Positions 43,737-56,733 of a stretch of 64,000 nucleotides of DNA are shown piece by piece. The stretch is from positions 3,162,001 to 3,226,000 of the forward strand of contig NZ_CP045417.1 of NCBI RefSeq assembly GCF_009363755.1. Direction: 5' to 3'. The translations under genes and the position numbers were made by a program. Within the stretch, counting starts at the first letter, position 1. The number at the start of each line of letters is the position of its first letter. This stretch comes from Halomonas sp. THAF5a. Lineage in GTDB: Bacteria; Pseudomonadota; Gammaproteobacteria; Pseudomonadales; Halomonadaceae. Under the pieces are notes generated by a model. The model worked only from the letters and a program-made list of their open reading frames with translations. It made no database searches and was not told the DNA's origin.

Positions 43737-44978
43737 TCAGGCCGGATCGCGACGAGTGGGACAGCTCATGCAGCGCCCGCCACCGCGGCCGCGCCCCAGC
43801 TCGGCTCCGGGAATCGCCAGCACCTCGATGCCCGCCGCCTCCAGCGCCGCGTTGGTGTCGTCGTTGCGGTCGTAGCCGACGACGACGCCGGGGCTCAACG
43901 CCAGCACGTTGTTGCCGTCGCTCCACTGCTCCCGGGCGCGCTCTTCCGGGGTGTCGCCGCCGGTGGGCACCACCGTCAGCGCCGGGTAGCCGAGGGCCTC
44001 CGCGACCAGGTCGAAGAGGTGGCGCGGGTCGCGCCGGAATTCGAGCGGCCGGCCGCCCTCCCCGGGGCGCAGGTCGAAGCAGACCGTGGCGTCGGCGACC
44101 TCCCGATAGGCGGTCGCCACGTTGCCCCCACAGAGGGTGAACACCGTGTCCAGGTGCATGGCCGCGCGACGCCGGGGAAGCTGGCAGGCGATCACCCGAT
44201 GCACCCGGCCGCTCCCCTGGCGGGCCCGCGCGAACAGCGTCTCGGCCAGCTGGCCGATGGCCTGGGGCGAGGAGCGCTCGCCCATGCCCACCAGCAGGGT
44301 GCCGTGGCCCAGCGGCATGAGATCGCCTCCCTCCAGGGTGGCGAGGCCATGATCGACGAGAGAGTCGCCCCACACCACCTCCACCCGACCGGCGAACCGC
44401 GGATGAAAGGCGTAGATGGCCGCCATCACCAGGGTCTCCGGGCGACGGGCGCGCCAGCGCATCGGGTTGAGGGTGACGCCGTCGGGGAGCCAGGCGCTGC
44501 TGTCTCGGGTGAACAGCAGGTTGGGCAGGGGCGGCAGCACGAAGCCGAGCGGCCCCAGGTGGGCGCCGAAGAGCCCCGTCGGCGCGAAGGGCAGGTCGGC
44601 CACCTCCAGCCCGCCGATCAGGAACTCGGCGAGGGCCTCGCCCGGCAGGGCGTCCAGCCAGGCGCGCAGGTCCGCCATCATCCCCACCCCAACGTGGTCA
44701 CGGGTGATCCGGTGGTCCAGCAGCCAGGCGCGTGCCGGTGCGAGGGCGAGGGTCTCGGCCAGAAGGTCGTGGACGTCGAGCACCTCCACGCCGCGGCCGC
44801 GCATCACGGCGACGAAGGCATCGTGATCGCGCTGGGCCTGCTTGACCCAGAAGACGTCATCGAACAGCAGCGCCCGGCAGTTGTCGGGCGTCAGGCGCCG
44901 ATGGGCCAGCCCCGGGCGGCAGACGATCACCTGCCGCAGGGGGCCGGTCTCGGAGTGCACGCCCGGGGCGTCGCTCAT
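43737..44978 (-). CDS. arcA: Arginine deiminase
   Basis: 413 residues, the family's usual length. The guanidino-modifying fold is recognisable from [55 protein letters not shown] (catalytic His) and the C-terminal GGGRCMSCP with catalytic Cys403. It hydrolyses arginine to citrulline and ammonia. No arcB, arcC or arcD gene is adjacent, so the complete ATP-yielding pathway is not shown; it may simply supply nitrogen. It lies 13 bp after ilvD in the same direction and is probably cotranscribed with it. Confidence 0.9.
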   Translation of the reverse strand: MSDAPGVHSETGPLRQVIVCRPGLAHRRLTPDNCRALLFDDVFWVKQAQRDHDAFVAVMRGRGVEVLDVHDLLAETLALAPARAWLLDHRITRDHVGVGMMADLRAWLDALPGEALAEFLIGGLEVADLPFAPTGLFGAHLGPLGFVLPPLPNLLFTRDSSAWLPDGVTLNPMRWRARRPETLVMAAIYAFHPRFAGRVEVVWGDSLVDHGLATLEGGDLMPLGHGTLLVGMGERSSPQAIGQLAETLFARARQGSGRVHRVIACQLPRRRAAMHLDTVFTLCGGNVATAYREVADATVCFDLRPGEGGRPLEFRRDPRHLFDLVAEALGYPALTVVPTGGDTPEERAREQWSDGNNVLALSPGVVVGYDRNDDTNAALEAAGIEVLAIPGAELGRGRGGGRCMSCPTRRDPA

Positions 44979-44991
44979 GGCGTGGGCCGGC

Positions 44992-46680
44992 TCAGCCCGG
45001 CAGGTCGGTGACCGCGCCGGTGGAGGCCGAGCTCACCGTGCGGGCGTACTTGGCCAGCACCCCGCGGGTATAGCGCGGCTCCGGTGCCCGCCAGGCGGCG
45101 CGGCGCCGTTCGAGCTCCTCATTGGAGAGCGCGACGTCGATGGTATCGGCCTCGGCGTCGATGGTGATGGTGTCGCCGTCCTCCACCAGCGCCAGGGGGC
45201 CGCCGTCGATCGCCTCGGGGGTCACGTGGCCGACCACGAAGCCGTGGCTGCCGCCGGAGAAGCGCCCGTCGGTGATCAGCGCCACCTCGCTGCCGAGCCC
45301 GCGGCCCATGATCGCCGAGGTGGGGGTGAGCATCTCGCGCATGCCGGGCCCGCCCCTCGGCCCCTCGTAGCGGATCACCACCACGTCGCCGGCCACCACG
45401 GTGCCGTCGTTGATGCGCGCCTGGGCCTCCTCCTCGGAGCCGAACACCCGGGCGGAGCCGGTGAAGCGCGTGCCCTCCTTGCCGGTGATCTTGGCCACCG
45501 CCCCCTCCGGCGCCAGGTTGCCGTGGAGGATGCGCAGGTGGCTCTCGGCCTTCACCGGGCGATCCAGCGGGGCGATGATCTTCTGGTCGTCGGGATAGGG
45601 GGCGACGTCCGCCAGATTCTCGGCAAGCGTGCGGCTAGTGACGGTCAGGCAGTCACCGTGCAAGAGGCCTGCGTCGAGCAGGGTCTTCATCAGCGGCTGG
45701 ATGCCGCCGATCGCCACCAGCTCGCTCATCATGTAGTGGCCGCTGGGGCGCAGGTCGGCGACCACCGGCACCCGCCGGCCGATCTCGGTAAAGTCGGCAA
45801 GCGAGAGCGGAACCCCGATGGTGCTGGCCATGCCGATCAGGTGCAGCACGGCGTTGGTGGAGCCGCCCAGCGCGATCACCACGGTGATGGCGTTCTCGAA
45901 GGCCTGGCGGGTCATGATGTCCGAGGGCTTGATGTCCCGCGCCAGCAGCTCGAGCACCGCCGCGCCGGCCGCCTCGCAGTCCTCGCGCTTGGCCTGGGAG
46001 ACCGCGTTCTGGGCCGAGCTGCCCGGCAGGCTCATGCCCAGCGCCTCGATGGCCGAGGCCATGGTGTTGGCGGTGTACATCCCGCCGCAGGAGCCGGGCC
46101 CGGGGATCGCCGTCTCCTCGATCTGCTTCACCTCGATCAGGTCCATGTCGCCGCGGGAGTGGGCGCCCATGGCCTCGAACACCGAGACGATGTCGGTATG
46201 GCCCTCGCCGGGCAGGATGGTACCGCCGTAGACGAAGACACCGGGGCGGTCGAGCCGTGCCAGGCCCATCAGGCAGCCCGGCATGTTCTTGTCGCAGCCG
46301 CCGATCGCCACCAGGCCGTCGAAGCCCTCGCAGCCGGCCACCGTCTCGATGGAGTCGGCGATCACCTCCCGGGAGACCAGCGAGTACTTCATGCCCTCGG
46401 TGCCGTTGGCGATGCCGTCGGAAATGGTGATGGTGTTGAAGATCACCCCCTTGCCGCCGGCTTCGTCGGCGCCGTCGCTGGCGCGGCGGGCCAGCTCGTC
46501 GATGTGGCTGTTGCAGGGGGTGAGGTTGCTCCAGGTCGAGGCGATGCCCACCTGGGGCTTGGCGAAGTCCTCATCGCGAAAGCCCACCGCCCGGAGCATG
46601 GCGCGGCTGGCGGACTTGCCGACGCCGTCCACCACCTTGGCGGAATGGCGGCGGCGCGGATCCACGGGCGTATCGGACAT
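44992..46680 (-). CDS. ilvD: Dihydroxy-acid dehydratase
   Basis: 562 residues, the shorter IlvD class. Iron-sulfur-ligand cysteines are Cys56 (TPCNSHID), Cys129 ([11 protein letters not shown]) and Cys198 ([14 protein letters not shown]), the three-Cys pattern of [2Fe-2S] dehydratases. [25 protein letters not shown] and [21 protein letters not shown] are the C-terminal family blocks. It dehydrates 2,3-dihydroxy-isovalerate and -methylvalerate in valine/isoleucine synthesis. The ATG at 46680 follows GAGGAGCTCCC. Homology to sugar-acid dehydratases leaves a small chance of another substrate. Confidence 0.93.
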   Translation of the reverse strand: MSDTPVDPRRRHSAKVVDGVGKSASRAMLRAVGFRDEDFAKPQVGIASTWSNLTPCNSHIDELARRASDGADEAGGKGVIFNTITISDGIANGTEGMKYSLVSREVIADSIETVAGCEGFDGLVAIGGCDKNMPGCLMGLARLDRPGVFVYGGTILPGEGHTDIVSVFEAMGAHSRGDMDLIEVKQIEETAIPGPGSCGGMYTANTMASAIEALGMSLPGSSAQNAVSQAKREDCEAAGAAVLELLARDIKPSDIMTRQAFENAITVVIALGGSTNAVLHLIGMASTIGVPLSLADFTEIGRRVPVVADLRPSGHYMMSELVAIGGIQPLMKTLLDAGLLHGDCLTVTSRTLAENLADVAPYPDDQKIIAPLDRPVKAESHLRILHGNLAPEGAVAKITGKEGTRFTGSARVFGSEEEAQARINDGTVVAGDVVVIRYEGPRGGPGMREMLTPTSAIMGRGLGSEVALITDGRFSGGSHGFVVGHVTPEAIDGGPLALVEDGDTITIDAEADTIDVALSNEELERRRAAWRAPEPRYTRGVLAKYARTVSSASTGAVTDLPG

Positions 46681-46859
46681 GGGAGCTCCTCGGGATGTTG
46701 TGCATTGGATTCCCAAGAGTGGCCCCCATGGCACGACCTGGCAACCGGGGCCGCCGAGGATCCGGGCCTCAAGCCGGCACCGAAACGGCCGATAGAGATG
46801 GGATCGAGGGGCATCATCGCGTCGCCCCACCGTGACGACCACCCGCCCGGAGCCCCGAG

Positions 46860-47534
46860 ATGCCCTACACCGAAGCCAAGGAACACGCCCCCGGCCGCCT
46901 GCACGGGATCTTCGTCGATCCCTACAGCGCCTTCGACAACACCGCCACCGAGCGCCTGCTGCACCTGCGCGTGGCGAGCGACGCGCTGCTCCTCGCCCCC
47001 ATGCGTGCGGGCCGGCTGGTGCTGCGCGTCCTCCACGGCTGGCAGAACGGAAGCTTCGAGCCCGGCGAGCTCTGCCACAGCGATCATCGGCTGGATTCGC
47101 TCGCCGACCTGCGCCGGGTCGCCGACGCCTACCGCCGGGCCTTCGAGCACGGCGAGCCGCTGCCGAACGACGGCAGCGGCCTGCTGGCCGAGCCCCTGGC
47201 CCGGGCCATCGCCGCCGCCGAGGCAGAGGGCCAGGCCCTCGACGAGGAGACCCGCACCATTCCGGCGCGCTGGCCCGCCTTCAAACAGGGCCTGACCCTG
47301 TACACCTTCTTCAAGGTCTACCACCGCCTGACCTACAGCGAGGACGACGCCTATCGCGCGATCCGCTGCCAGACGCCCCAGGGACTGCGCGAGATCCACG
47401 AGTTTCACCTCGAGGAGGGCGAGTTCGCCGTGGCGGCGCCCGCGGAGACCGAGGGCGGCGACAGCGTGCTGCTGCTGCACGAGAGCCAGCTGACGCCGGT
47501 GCTGCGGCTACTCGAAGCGGGCCACGGCGCCTAG
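46860..47534 (+). CDS. Uncharacterised 224-residue protein
   Basis: I do not recognise this family. The protein is soluble-looking, acidic, with a mixed alpha/beta composition and no signal peptide or membrane helix. Features include [22 protein letters not shown] near the N-terminus, an aromatic [28 protein letters not shown] stretch near 140-168, and [19 protein letters not shown] at the end. Codon use matches the genome. GCCCGGAGCCCCGAG precedes the ATG. It is divergent from ilvD across 179 bp and convergent with the AhpD-like gene 31 bp away. Confidence 0.75.
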   Translation: MPYTEAKEHAPGRLHGIFVDPYSAFDNTATERLLHLRVASDALLLAPMRAGRLVLRVLHGWQNGSFEPGELCHSDHRLDSLADLRRVADAYRRAFEHGEPLPNDGSGLLAEPLARAIAAAEAEGQALDEETRTIPARWPAFKQGLTLYTFFKVYHRLTYSEDDAYRAIRCQTPQGLREIHEFHLEEGEFAVAAPAETEGGDSVLLLHESQLTPVLRLLEAGHGA

Positions 47535-47565
47535 CGCCGGAAGCACTCGCGAGGGTGGGACCGAT

Positions 47566-48153
47566 TCACTTCTCCCGCGGCACCCGCCCCATCAGGTAGA
47601 ACTCCTCGTTGGGCGGGGTACCGGTCAGGGTGACCAGGCGGTTGGAGAGGCCGAAGAAGGCGGCGATGGCGCCGATGTCCCAGATGTCGTCCTGGGTGAA
47701 GCCAACGGTCTGCAGGCGGGCCTCCCACTCGTCGGTGAGCTCCCCCACCTCCAGTCCGCAGTGCATGGCGAAGTCGATCATGGCGCGATGGCGCTCGCTG
47801 ATCGGTGCCGTACGGTGGTTGACGGCCACCTGGTCGGCGAGCAGCGGGTCCTTGCTGTAGATGCGCACCAGGGCGCCGTGGGCCACCACACAGTAGAGGC
47901 AGCGATTGCGGGCGCTGGTGGCCACCACGATCATCTCCTTCTCCGCCTTGGTGAGGGTGTCGGACTCCCGCTCCATCAGGGCGTCGTGGTAGGCGAAGAA
48001 GGCCCGGAACTCCGCCGGGCGGTGGGCCAGCATCAGGAAGACGTTGGGCACGAAGCCGGCCTTCTCCTGCACCGCCAGCATGGCGTCGCGGATATCGTCG
48101 GGGAGATCGTGGATCGACTCGGGTACGGGGAAGCGGCTGATGGGTGCGGTCAT
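47566..48153 (-). CDS. Peroxidase-related AhpD/CMD-family protein
   Basis: 195 residues of the carboxymuconolactone decarboxylase/AhpD fold. NRCLYCVVAHGALVRIYSKDP carries the CxxC and following His of the AhpD active site, and the HRAMIDFAMHCGLEVGELTDEW and FTQDDIWDIGAIAAFFGLSNRL segments match the peroxidase-related enzyme subgroup. It probably reduces peroxides through its cysteine pair or acts on a small substrate. The ATG at 48153 was chosen over upstream in-frame sequence that runs through a palindromic promoter element. Confidence 0.82.
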   Translation of the reverse strand: MTAPISRFPVPESIHDLPDDIRDAMLAVQEKAGFVPNVFLMLAHRPAEFRAFFAYHDALMERESDTLTKAEKEMIVVATSARNRCLYCVVAHGALVRIYSKDPLLADQVAVNHRTAPISERHRAMIDFAMHCGLEVGELTDEWEARLQTVGFTQDDIWDIGAIAAFFGLSNRLVTLTGTPPNEEFYLMGRVPREK

Positions 48154-48200
48154 GATGACTCCGGGCGTTGTGGTTATTGTCGCCGAACCAACATAACAGC

Positions 48201-48215
48201 TTACGTTAACGTCAA
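48201..48215 (-). promoter_or_regulatory. Palindromic operator-like site upstream of the AhpD-like gene
   Basis: TTACGTTAACGTCAA has a perfect ACGTTAACGT core (48203-48212) with partial symmetry in its flanks. It lies about 50 bp before the start of the peroxidase-related gene in the reverse direction. The form resembles MerR- or TetR-family operators; no candidate regulator gene adjoins it. Confidence 0.5.
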
Positions 48216-48254
48216 CATGCCTGCCAAAGTCGCATACCACGGACCTCGGGGGCG

Positions 48255-51200
48255 CTACGCCGGCCGCGCCTCTTCGAACAATTCTGCCGGGATGGGATGC
48301 GCCAACTCCCAGGTCATGGCGATGGGCCGATTCCCCTGGTAGCGCTTCAGACCCTTGGCCTGACCCAGGAAGATAAACGGCGCCGTTTCCCCGTCGATGC
48401 GCTTGGTCAGGCGGGCAAAGAAGAGAATGGTGTAACCGCGCTCCTCGAAGTGAAGGTAATTCTGTCCCGTCGCACTGGCCTGACGGGTGTTCGACTGACT
48501 CTCCCAGTGCAGCAGGGTGCGACTGATGGGGTAATCTCGATAGCGTGTGGTGGGAGAGAAGTCGGTGTCATCCTTTTGGAACGTCACCAGGTGAATATAG
48601 GCGCGGATTTCCTTTGCATGGATTACTCCCACGCCGGTAGCACCCGGCTTTTCTAAGTTCGACAACCCGAGTACTGCCTTGATCTCTGGCAAACCATAGG
48701 TGCCATGCAGGAGCAGCTCACAGTCGAAAGGCAGCTCATTCAGACGTCGCAGGGGCACCTGTTGATGAGCTCGCTTCCAGGCCGCAATCTCGGCGGCATC
48801 GGCCGCGATACTGGGGTTGGCACGCCACTTACGTAGTGACTCTTCGAGGCTATCGACGCCAAGCCGGCCGCCCTTCTGGCCCCATAGTAGATAGTGCAGT
48901 GCCGTTTGCCGTGGAGTGTCATAACGTCCCAGGGCCTCCTCGACGCCCTCTTTCTCGCCGAGGGTCTCGATGGCCGACAGCAATTCGGGGTCGCTGCGCA
49001 GTGCGATCCGCGGTAGCGCCTTGCGCGCCTGGTCGATATCGGGATCCTCGGGCATCGCTTGGCGGTCGGCCAAGGCCTTCCACTCGGACCAGCTGCGGCG
49101 AGACAACACTTGCACCGGGGTCAGGTTGGTCACCTCCAGGAAACGCCCGAAGGTCAGCAGCGTCCCGACCTCTTCCTGCCAGGTGCGCAGTGTCTCGGGG
49201 ATAAACTGATTGAGATCGGCCAGTACCGCGCGGATCTTGCTCAGCACCCGCTCCCGCGCCACCCGCTCAAGCTGGATGCTGCAGCCGGGAGGCAGGCTGG
49301 GAAAGTCGGCCTCCACCTCACGATCCAGCCGTTGGCGCCTCCCGGAGAGCAGCGATGTGAACTTGGTATCCAGGCGGTATCGGCGATGGGTCTGGCCCAC
49401 GAAGTCCAGCACGGTGAGGCACTCCTTCCCCGGCGCATGACGCAGCCCACGCCCTAACTGCTGGAGGAAGACCGTCAGGCTCTCTGTCGGCCTCAGGAAC
49501 ATCACCAGGTTGATATCGGGAACATCGACCCCTTCGCTGAGCACGTCCACGGTGAACAGGAAGGGTAGTTTTCCTTCACGGAACTCACGCAACCGTTCGG
49601 CGCGGACCTCGGCCGGCGTGTCTCCGACAAGGACGGCGGCCCGATACTCACCGCCCAGCCGATTGAAGCAATCAGCCATGTACTCGGCATGGCGAACGCC
49701 GGCGCAGAACCCCACCGCACGGACGCCCTGCAGATCAGGCTGATAGCGCTCCAACGCCTGCAGGATGGTGTCCACCCGCTGCTTGGCACGCAAGTCATCG
49801 CCCGTGAGCAGGTTCTCCAGCTGCCGGACGTCATAGCGACCGTTGCGCCACAGCGCATCGTCACTGAGGTCGACGCTATCGCTGACCCCGAAGTAGTGGA
49901 AGGGGCATAGCAGCTTCTCTTCCAACGCCTCCGGAAGGCGAATCTCCGCGGCGAAGTCGCCGTCGAAGTCCGGCAAGATGCTGGTGTGGTCCATGCGCTC
50001 GGGCGTTGCCGTCAGCCCCAACAGCACGGCAGGGTTGAGCTGTTCAAGGAGCGGCCGATAGCTGCTGGCAGCCTCATGATGCGCCTCATCGATCACCACG
50101 TACTGAAAGTGCTCCGTTCCCAGGGATTCCCAAGGACGCTGCCGATTAAGTGTCTGTACCGAGGCAAAGAGGTGGCGCTGCTCCGTCGGCATATGGCCGC
50201 CCACCCAGAGCTCGCCGAAGTTCTGATCCCGCAGCACGGTGCGATAGCAGGCCTGGGCCTGCTCCAGAATCTCCTTGCGGTGAGCAACAAACAACAGCGG
50301 CACCTGCCGCCCTTCATGCTCACTAACTCGTCGATAATCCAGCGCTGAGATTACGGTCTTACCGGTACCGGTGGCCGCCACCACCAGGTTGCGAAACGAA
50401 CCGCGCTGACGGGCAGCCTCTAGAGCTTCCAGAATCCTCAACTGGAAGGGGCGCGGCGTAATCTCGGCAAAGAAACTCACCCCACCTCGAGCGCGATCCT
50501 TGTGTGCAGCGATCGCACGACGAAAGCGCAGGAAGTCCTCCGGAGCATAGGGCTCGAAGTCGTCGCTCTCCCAGTAGGCCGCAAACTCTGCCTCGAAGCG
50601 CTCGAGGATATGTGCCATGTCCTGAGCAGTGACCTTAACGGTCCACTCGAGACCCTGCGTCATCGCCGAATGAGACATATTGGCCGAACCGATATAGGCC
50701 GTGGAATACCCACTGTCGCGACGAAAGTGATAGGCCTTGGCATGGAGACGCGTACCGGCGGTGTCATAAGAGACACGAACAGTGACATTGGGTTGTTGGG
50801 TCAGCCACTCCAGCGCAGTCGGATCGCTAGCGCCCATATAACTGGTGGAGATCAGACGCACAGGAATACCACGCTGGGCCAGACGCTCGAAGGCAGGCAT
50901 TAACAGCCTTAGCCCCGACCACTTGATGAAGGAGACCAGAATATCGACACCGTCGGCTGTGGCCATCTCGGCGCGCAACTCGTGTTCCAGGGATGGATCG
51001 TTTCCTAGCCCTGTCAGCAGAGCACTGGTCGCCAAGGGCGTCGCCGGACGTGGTAAGCGGTGACGGCTATGCCCAATCTCGCTGAGTACTGGCCGACCTT
51101 CAGCCAGCAATTTTTTGCGCGCCAGAAAACCGAGTCCATCGGTGGCAGAGATCAGTTCAATGAGCCGATTAAGAAGTGGCAGCCGACGCTCCGTATCAAC

Positions 51201-51371
51201 GATCCGCAGAGCCTGATGAAGTACCTGACTGAGAAACTGAGCGTAAGCGTGGGGAGCCGTCTCATCATCGAGGGTTCTCAGAACAGGTGTGAGCTCTGGG
51301 TGAGCCTTCAGCTGCTCCCTGAGCTCTTCGTCGAGTAGCCGTTCATAAAGCCCTTCCGGTAACCGCTCCAT
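48255..51371 (-). CDS. PLD-nuclease / superfamily 2 helicase / DUF3427 protein
   Basis: 1038 residues. A phospholipase-D-type nuclease domain (about 110-275) has a full HKD motif: His210, Lys212, Asp219 and GSxxN at 228-231. A superfamily 2 helicase follows: Walker A ATGTGKT (333-339), DEAH box (428-431), TAT motif (453-455 region) and QQLGRGLR motif VI. The C-terminal third is DUF3427-like, ending in a FLGQAKGLKRYQGNRPIAMTWEL segment. Such proteins occur sporadically in bacteria, often with defence genes; the domain set suggests DNA-directed cleavage. GC is lower than the neighbours, indicating transfer. No methylase or partner gene adjoins it. Confidence 0.85.
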   Translation of the reverse strand: MERLPEGLYERLLDEELREQLKAHPELTPVLRTLDDETAPHAYAQFLSQVLHQALRIVDTERRLPLLNRLIELISATDGLGFLARKKLLAEGRPVLSEIGHSRHRLPRPATPLATSALLTGLGNDPSLEHELRAEMATADGVDILVSFIKWSGLRLLMPAFERLAQRGIPVRLISTSYMGASDPTALEWLTQQPNVTVRVSYDTAGTRLHAKAYHFRRDSGYSTAYIGSANMSHSAMTQGLEWTVKVTAQDMAHILERFEAEFAAYWESDDFEPYAPEDFLRFRRAIAAHKDRARGGVSFFAEITPRPFQLRILEALEAARQRGSFRNLVVAATGTGKTVISALDYRRVSEHEGRQVPLLFVAHRKEILEQAQACYRTVLRDQNFGELWVGGHMPTEQRHLFASVQTLNRQRPWESLGTEHFQYVVIDEAHHEAASSYRPLLEQLNPAVLLGLTATPERMDHTSILPDFDGDFAAEIRLPEALEEKLLCPFHYFGVSDSVDLSDDALWRNGRYDVRQLENLLTGDDLRAKQRVDTILQALERYQPDLQGVRAVGFCAGVRHAEYMADCFNRLGGEYRAAVLVGDTPAEVRAERLREFREGKLPFLFTVDVLSEGVDVPDINLVMFLRPTESLTVFLQQLGRGLRHAPGKECLTVLDFVGQTHRRYRLDTKFTSLLSGRRQRLDREVEADFPSLPPGCSIQLERVARERVLSKIRAVLADLNQFIPETLRTWQEEVGTLLTFGRFLEVTNLTPVQVLSRRSWSEWKALADRQAMPEDPDIDQARKALPRIALRSDPELLSAIETLGEKEGVEEALGRYDTPRQTALHYLLWGQKGGRLGVDSLEESLRKWRANPSIAADAAEIAAWKRAHQQVPLRRLNELPFDCELLLHGTYGLPEIKAVLGLSNLEKPGATGVGVIHAKEIRAYIHLVTFQKDDTDFSPTTRYRDYPISRTLLHWESQSNTRQASATGQNYLHFEERGYTILFFARLTKRIDGETAPFIFLGQAKGLKRYQGNRPIAMTWELAHPIPAELFEEARPA

Positions 51372-51496
51372 GGTGTCTCATCCCTGCCCTGTCGATGGCC
51401 CCCAGGGTAGCAGCAGCAGAGAGCCAACGAAGGCCTACAGTCTCCTTTCGCTCGACGAAGCCCGCCTCTTTGGTGACGGGCAGCCCGCAGATACGA

Positions 51497-51530
51497 CGGC
51501 GGCCCCGCCTCTCTCGAGACGGGGCCGCCG
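51497..51530 (-). terminator. Terminator downstream of mmsA
   Basis: An 11-bp stem (CGGCGGCCCCG with CGGGGCCGCCG) with an inner TCTC/GAGA pair in the loop, 20 bp after the mmsA stop and before the helicase start. Confidence 0.7.
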
Positions 51531-51550
51531 CTGCTCAGGGGCTGAACCTA

Positions 51551-53050
<1,500 letters not shown>

Positions 53051-53193
53051 GGGCGTGCTCCTGAATCTGTTGTGATTATGGGGACGGGGGCAAGAGGCGT
53101 GTTCGACCTTGTGTGCATGCTGGCACGAGGCGTCGATATTTCGAGTCTATACAGAGGTCGGATGGCGAGACAACGGGCACTCGGGCACATTGC

Positions 53194-53211
53194 TTGTGCA
53201 CTCATGCACAA
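53194..53211. promoter_or_regulatory. LysR-type dyad between mmsA and its regulator gene
   Basis: TTGTGCA-CTCA-TGCACAA is a perfect 7-bp inverted repeat, 25 bp before the LysR start. A related sequence TTGTGTGCATGCTGGCAC occurs nearer mmsA (about 53109-53126), suiting two LysR contact sites in one divergent promoter. Confidence 0.6.
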
Positions 53212-53235
53212 ACAGGCACGACGAGAGGTCATCCC

Positions 53236-54180
53236 ATGCTGGACTGGCAGGACATCCAGATCTTCCTCGAGGTGGCGCGCAGCGAGCGGCTCACCGACGC
53301 CGCCCGGCGGCTGGGCCTGGACCACTCCACCCTGTCGCGACGCACGCGGCGTTTCGAGCAGACCCTCAACACCCAGCTCTTCGAGCGCAGCACCCACGGC
53401 TACCACCTCACTGAGGCCGGCCAGCAGCTGCTCGCCCATGCCGAGGAGATGGCCCGCCACGCCTTCGAGGCGGGCGAGAGCCTCACCGACAAGAACCATC
53501 AGATCAGCGGCCAGATCCGCCTCGGGGTGACCGAAGGCTTCGGCACCTGGGTCATCGCCCCGCTGCTCTCGGCCTTCTGCGAGCGCCATCCCGGGGTGAC
53601 CCTGGACCTGCTGGCCCTACCCCGGGTGGTCAACCTGAGTCGCCACGAGGCGGACCTTGCCATCACCGTGGAGCGCCCGGTGAGCCCGGGGCTCGTCATC
53701 TCGCGGCTCTGCGACTATCGGCTGCGCCTCTACGGCAGCCAAGGGTATCTGGCCCGCCACGGCACCCCGACGCGGCGTGGCGAGCTGGGCGGGCACCGGC
53801 TGATCGGCTATGTCGACGACCTGATCTTCAGCGAGCAGCTGAGCTACCTCGAGCCGCTGCTCGACCCGACGGTGGTCGGCCACCCCGGCCCGCACTTCGC
53901 CATGCGCAGCACCAGCGTGACCACCCAGCACGCCGCCTGCCTGCAGGGGGCCGGGCTCGCCGTGCTGCCCTGCTTCATGGCGAGCACCTCGGCGGCCCTG
54001 TCGAACGTGCTGGATGACGATGTGGATATCGTGCGCCACTTCTGGATCACGGCCCGCCAGGAGCAACGCCGCCTGGCCCGGGTTCGCCTGCTGTGGGACT
54101 TCCTGCGCGAGGCCCTGGAGGCCAACCGTGCCTTCCTGATGGGCGAGAGTCGCGAACTGCGGCTGCCGACCGGTCAATAG
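53236..54180 (+). CDS. LysR-family transcriptional regulator of mmsA (probable)
   Basis: 314 residues: HTH at 1-65 (DWQDIQIFLEVARSERLTDAARRLGLDHSTLSRRTRRFEQTL) and an effector-binding domain from about 90. The HSTLSRRTRRFE recognition helix is typical of the subgroup found beside aldehyde dehydrogenase and amino-acid catabolism genes. It is divergent from mmsA, with a dyad in the shared promoter, so it probably activates mmsA in response to a semialdehyde-pathway intermediate. AGAGGTCATCCC precedes the ATG. Confidence 0.87.
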   Translation: MLDWQDIQIFLEVARSERLTDAARRLGLDHSTLSRRTRRFEQTLNTQLFERSTHGYHLTEAGQQLLAHAEEMARHAFEAGESLTDKNHQISGQIRLGVTEGFGTWVIAPLLSAFCERHPGVTLDLLALPRVVNLSRHEADLAITVERPVSPGLVISRLCDYRLRLYGSQGYLARHGTPTRRGELGGHRLIGYVDDLIFSEQLSYLEPLLDPTVVGHPGPHFAMRSTSVTTQHAACLQGAGLAVLPCFMASTSAALSNVLDDDVDIVRHFWITARQEQRRLARVRLLWDFLREALEANRAFLMGESRELRLPTGQ

Positions 54181-54206
54181 CCGGCGTCACTGCATGCACG
54201 ATTACC

Positions 54207-54223
54207 GATATGAAATATCTATC
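54207..54223 (+). promoter_or_regulatory. OxyR-like site upstream of katG
   Basis: GATAT-N7-CTATC matches the OxyR half-operator GATAG-N7-CTATC with one mismatch, and its outer bases extend symmetry to CCGATA/TATCGG. It lies 199 bp before katG and just past the LysR stop. A TATAGATA sequence near 54273 could be a promoter -10 region. Confidence 0.55.
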
Positions 54224-54277
54224 GGGGTGGTCGGAAATGGCACTTGGGACGATGAATCCGCGCGGCGTAGGGTATAG

Positions 54278-56587
<2,310 letters not shown>

Positions 56588-56594
56588 GGCTCCC

Positions 56595-56622
56595 TCGGGC
56601 CGCCGCCTCTCGGGCGGCCCGA
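56595..56622. terminator. Bidirectional terminator after katG
   Basis: A 10-bp stem (TCGGGCCGCC with GGCGGCCCGA) begins 8 bp after the katG stop and lies between convergent genes. No T-run follows. Confidence 0.65.
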
Positions 56623-56733
56623 ACCACCAGCCTCGCTCCACCGAGCCGCGCCAGCCCCTCCGGGCGGCGCGGCTTCCTTTATGCCGGGCGTCTCCCGAGG
56701 CGGCCCGCGCCTCCCACCCGGGCGCCCGCCCCG

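Noticed and set aside
41136..45011. Long plus-strand open frame overlapping selD and antisense to arcA.
   Set aside because: It is in another frame of selD, whose domains are clear; no recognisable motif occurs in the alternative product.
48255..51371. A classical type I or III restriction system.
   Set aside because: No methyltransferase or specificity gene adjoins the helicase-nuclease, so the system type is not supported.
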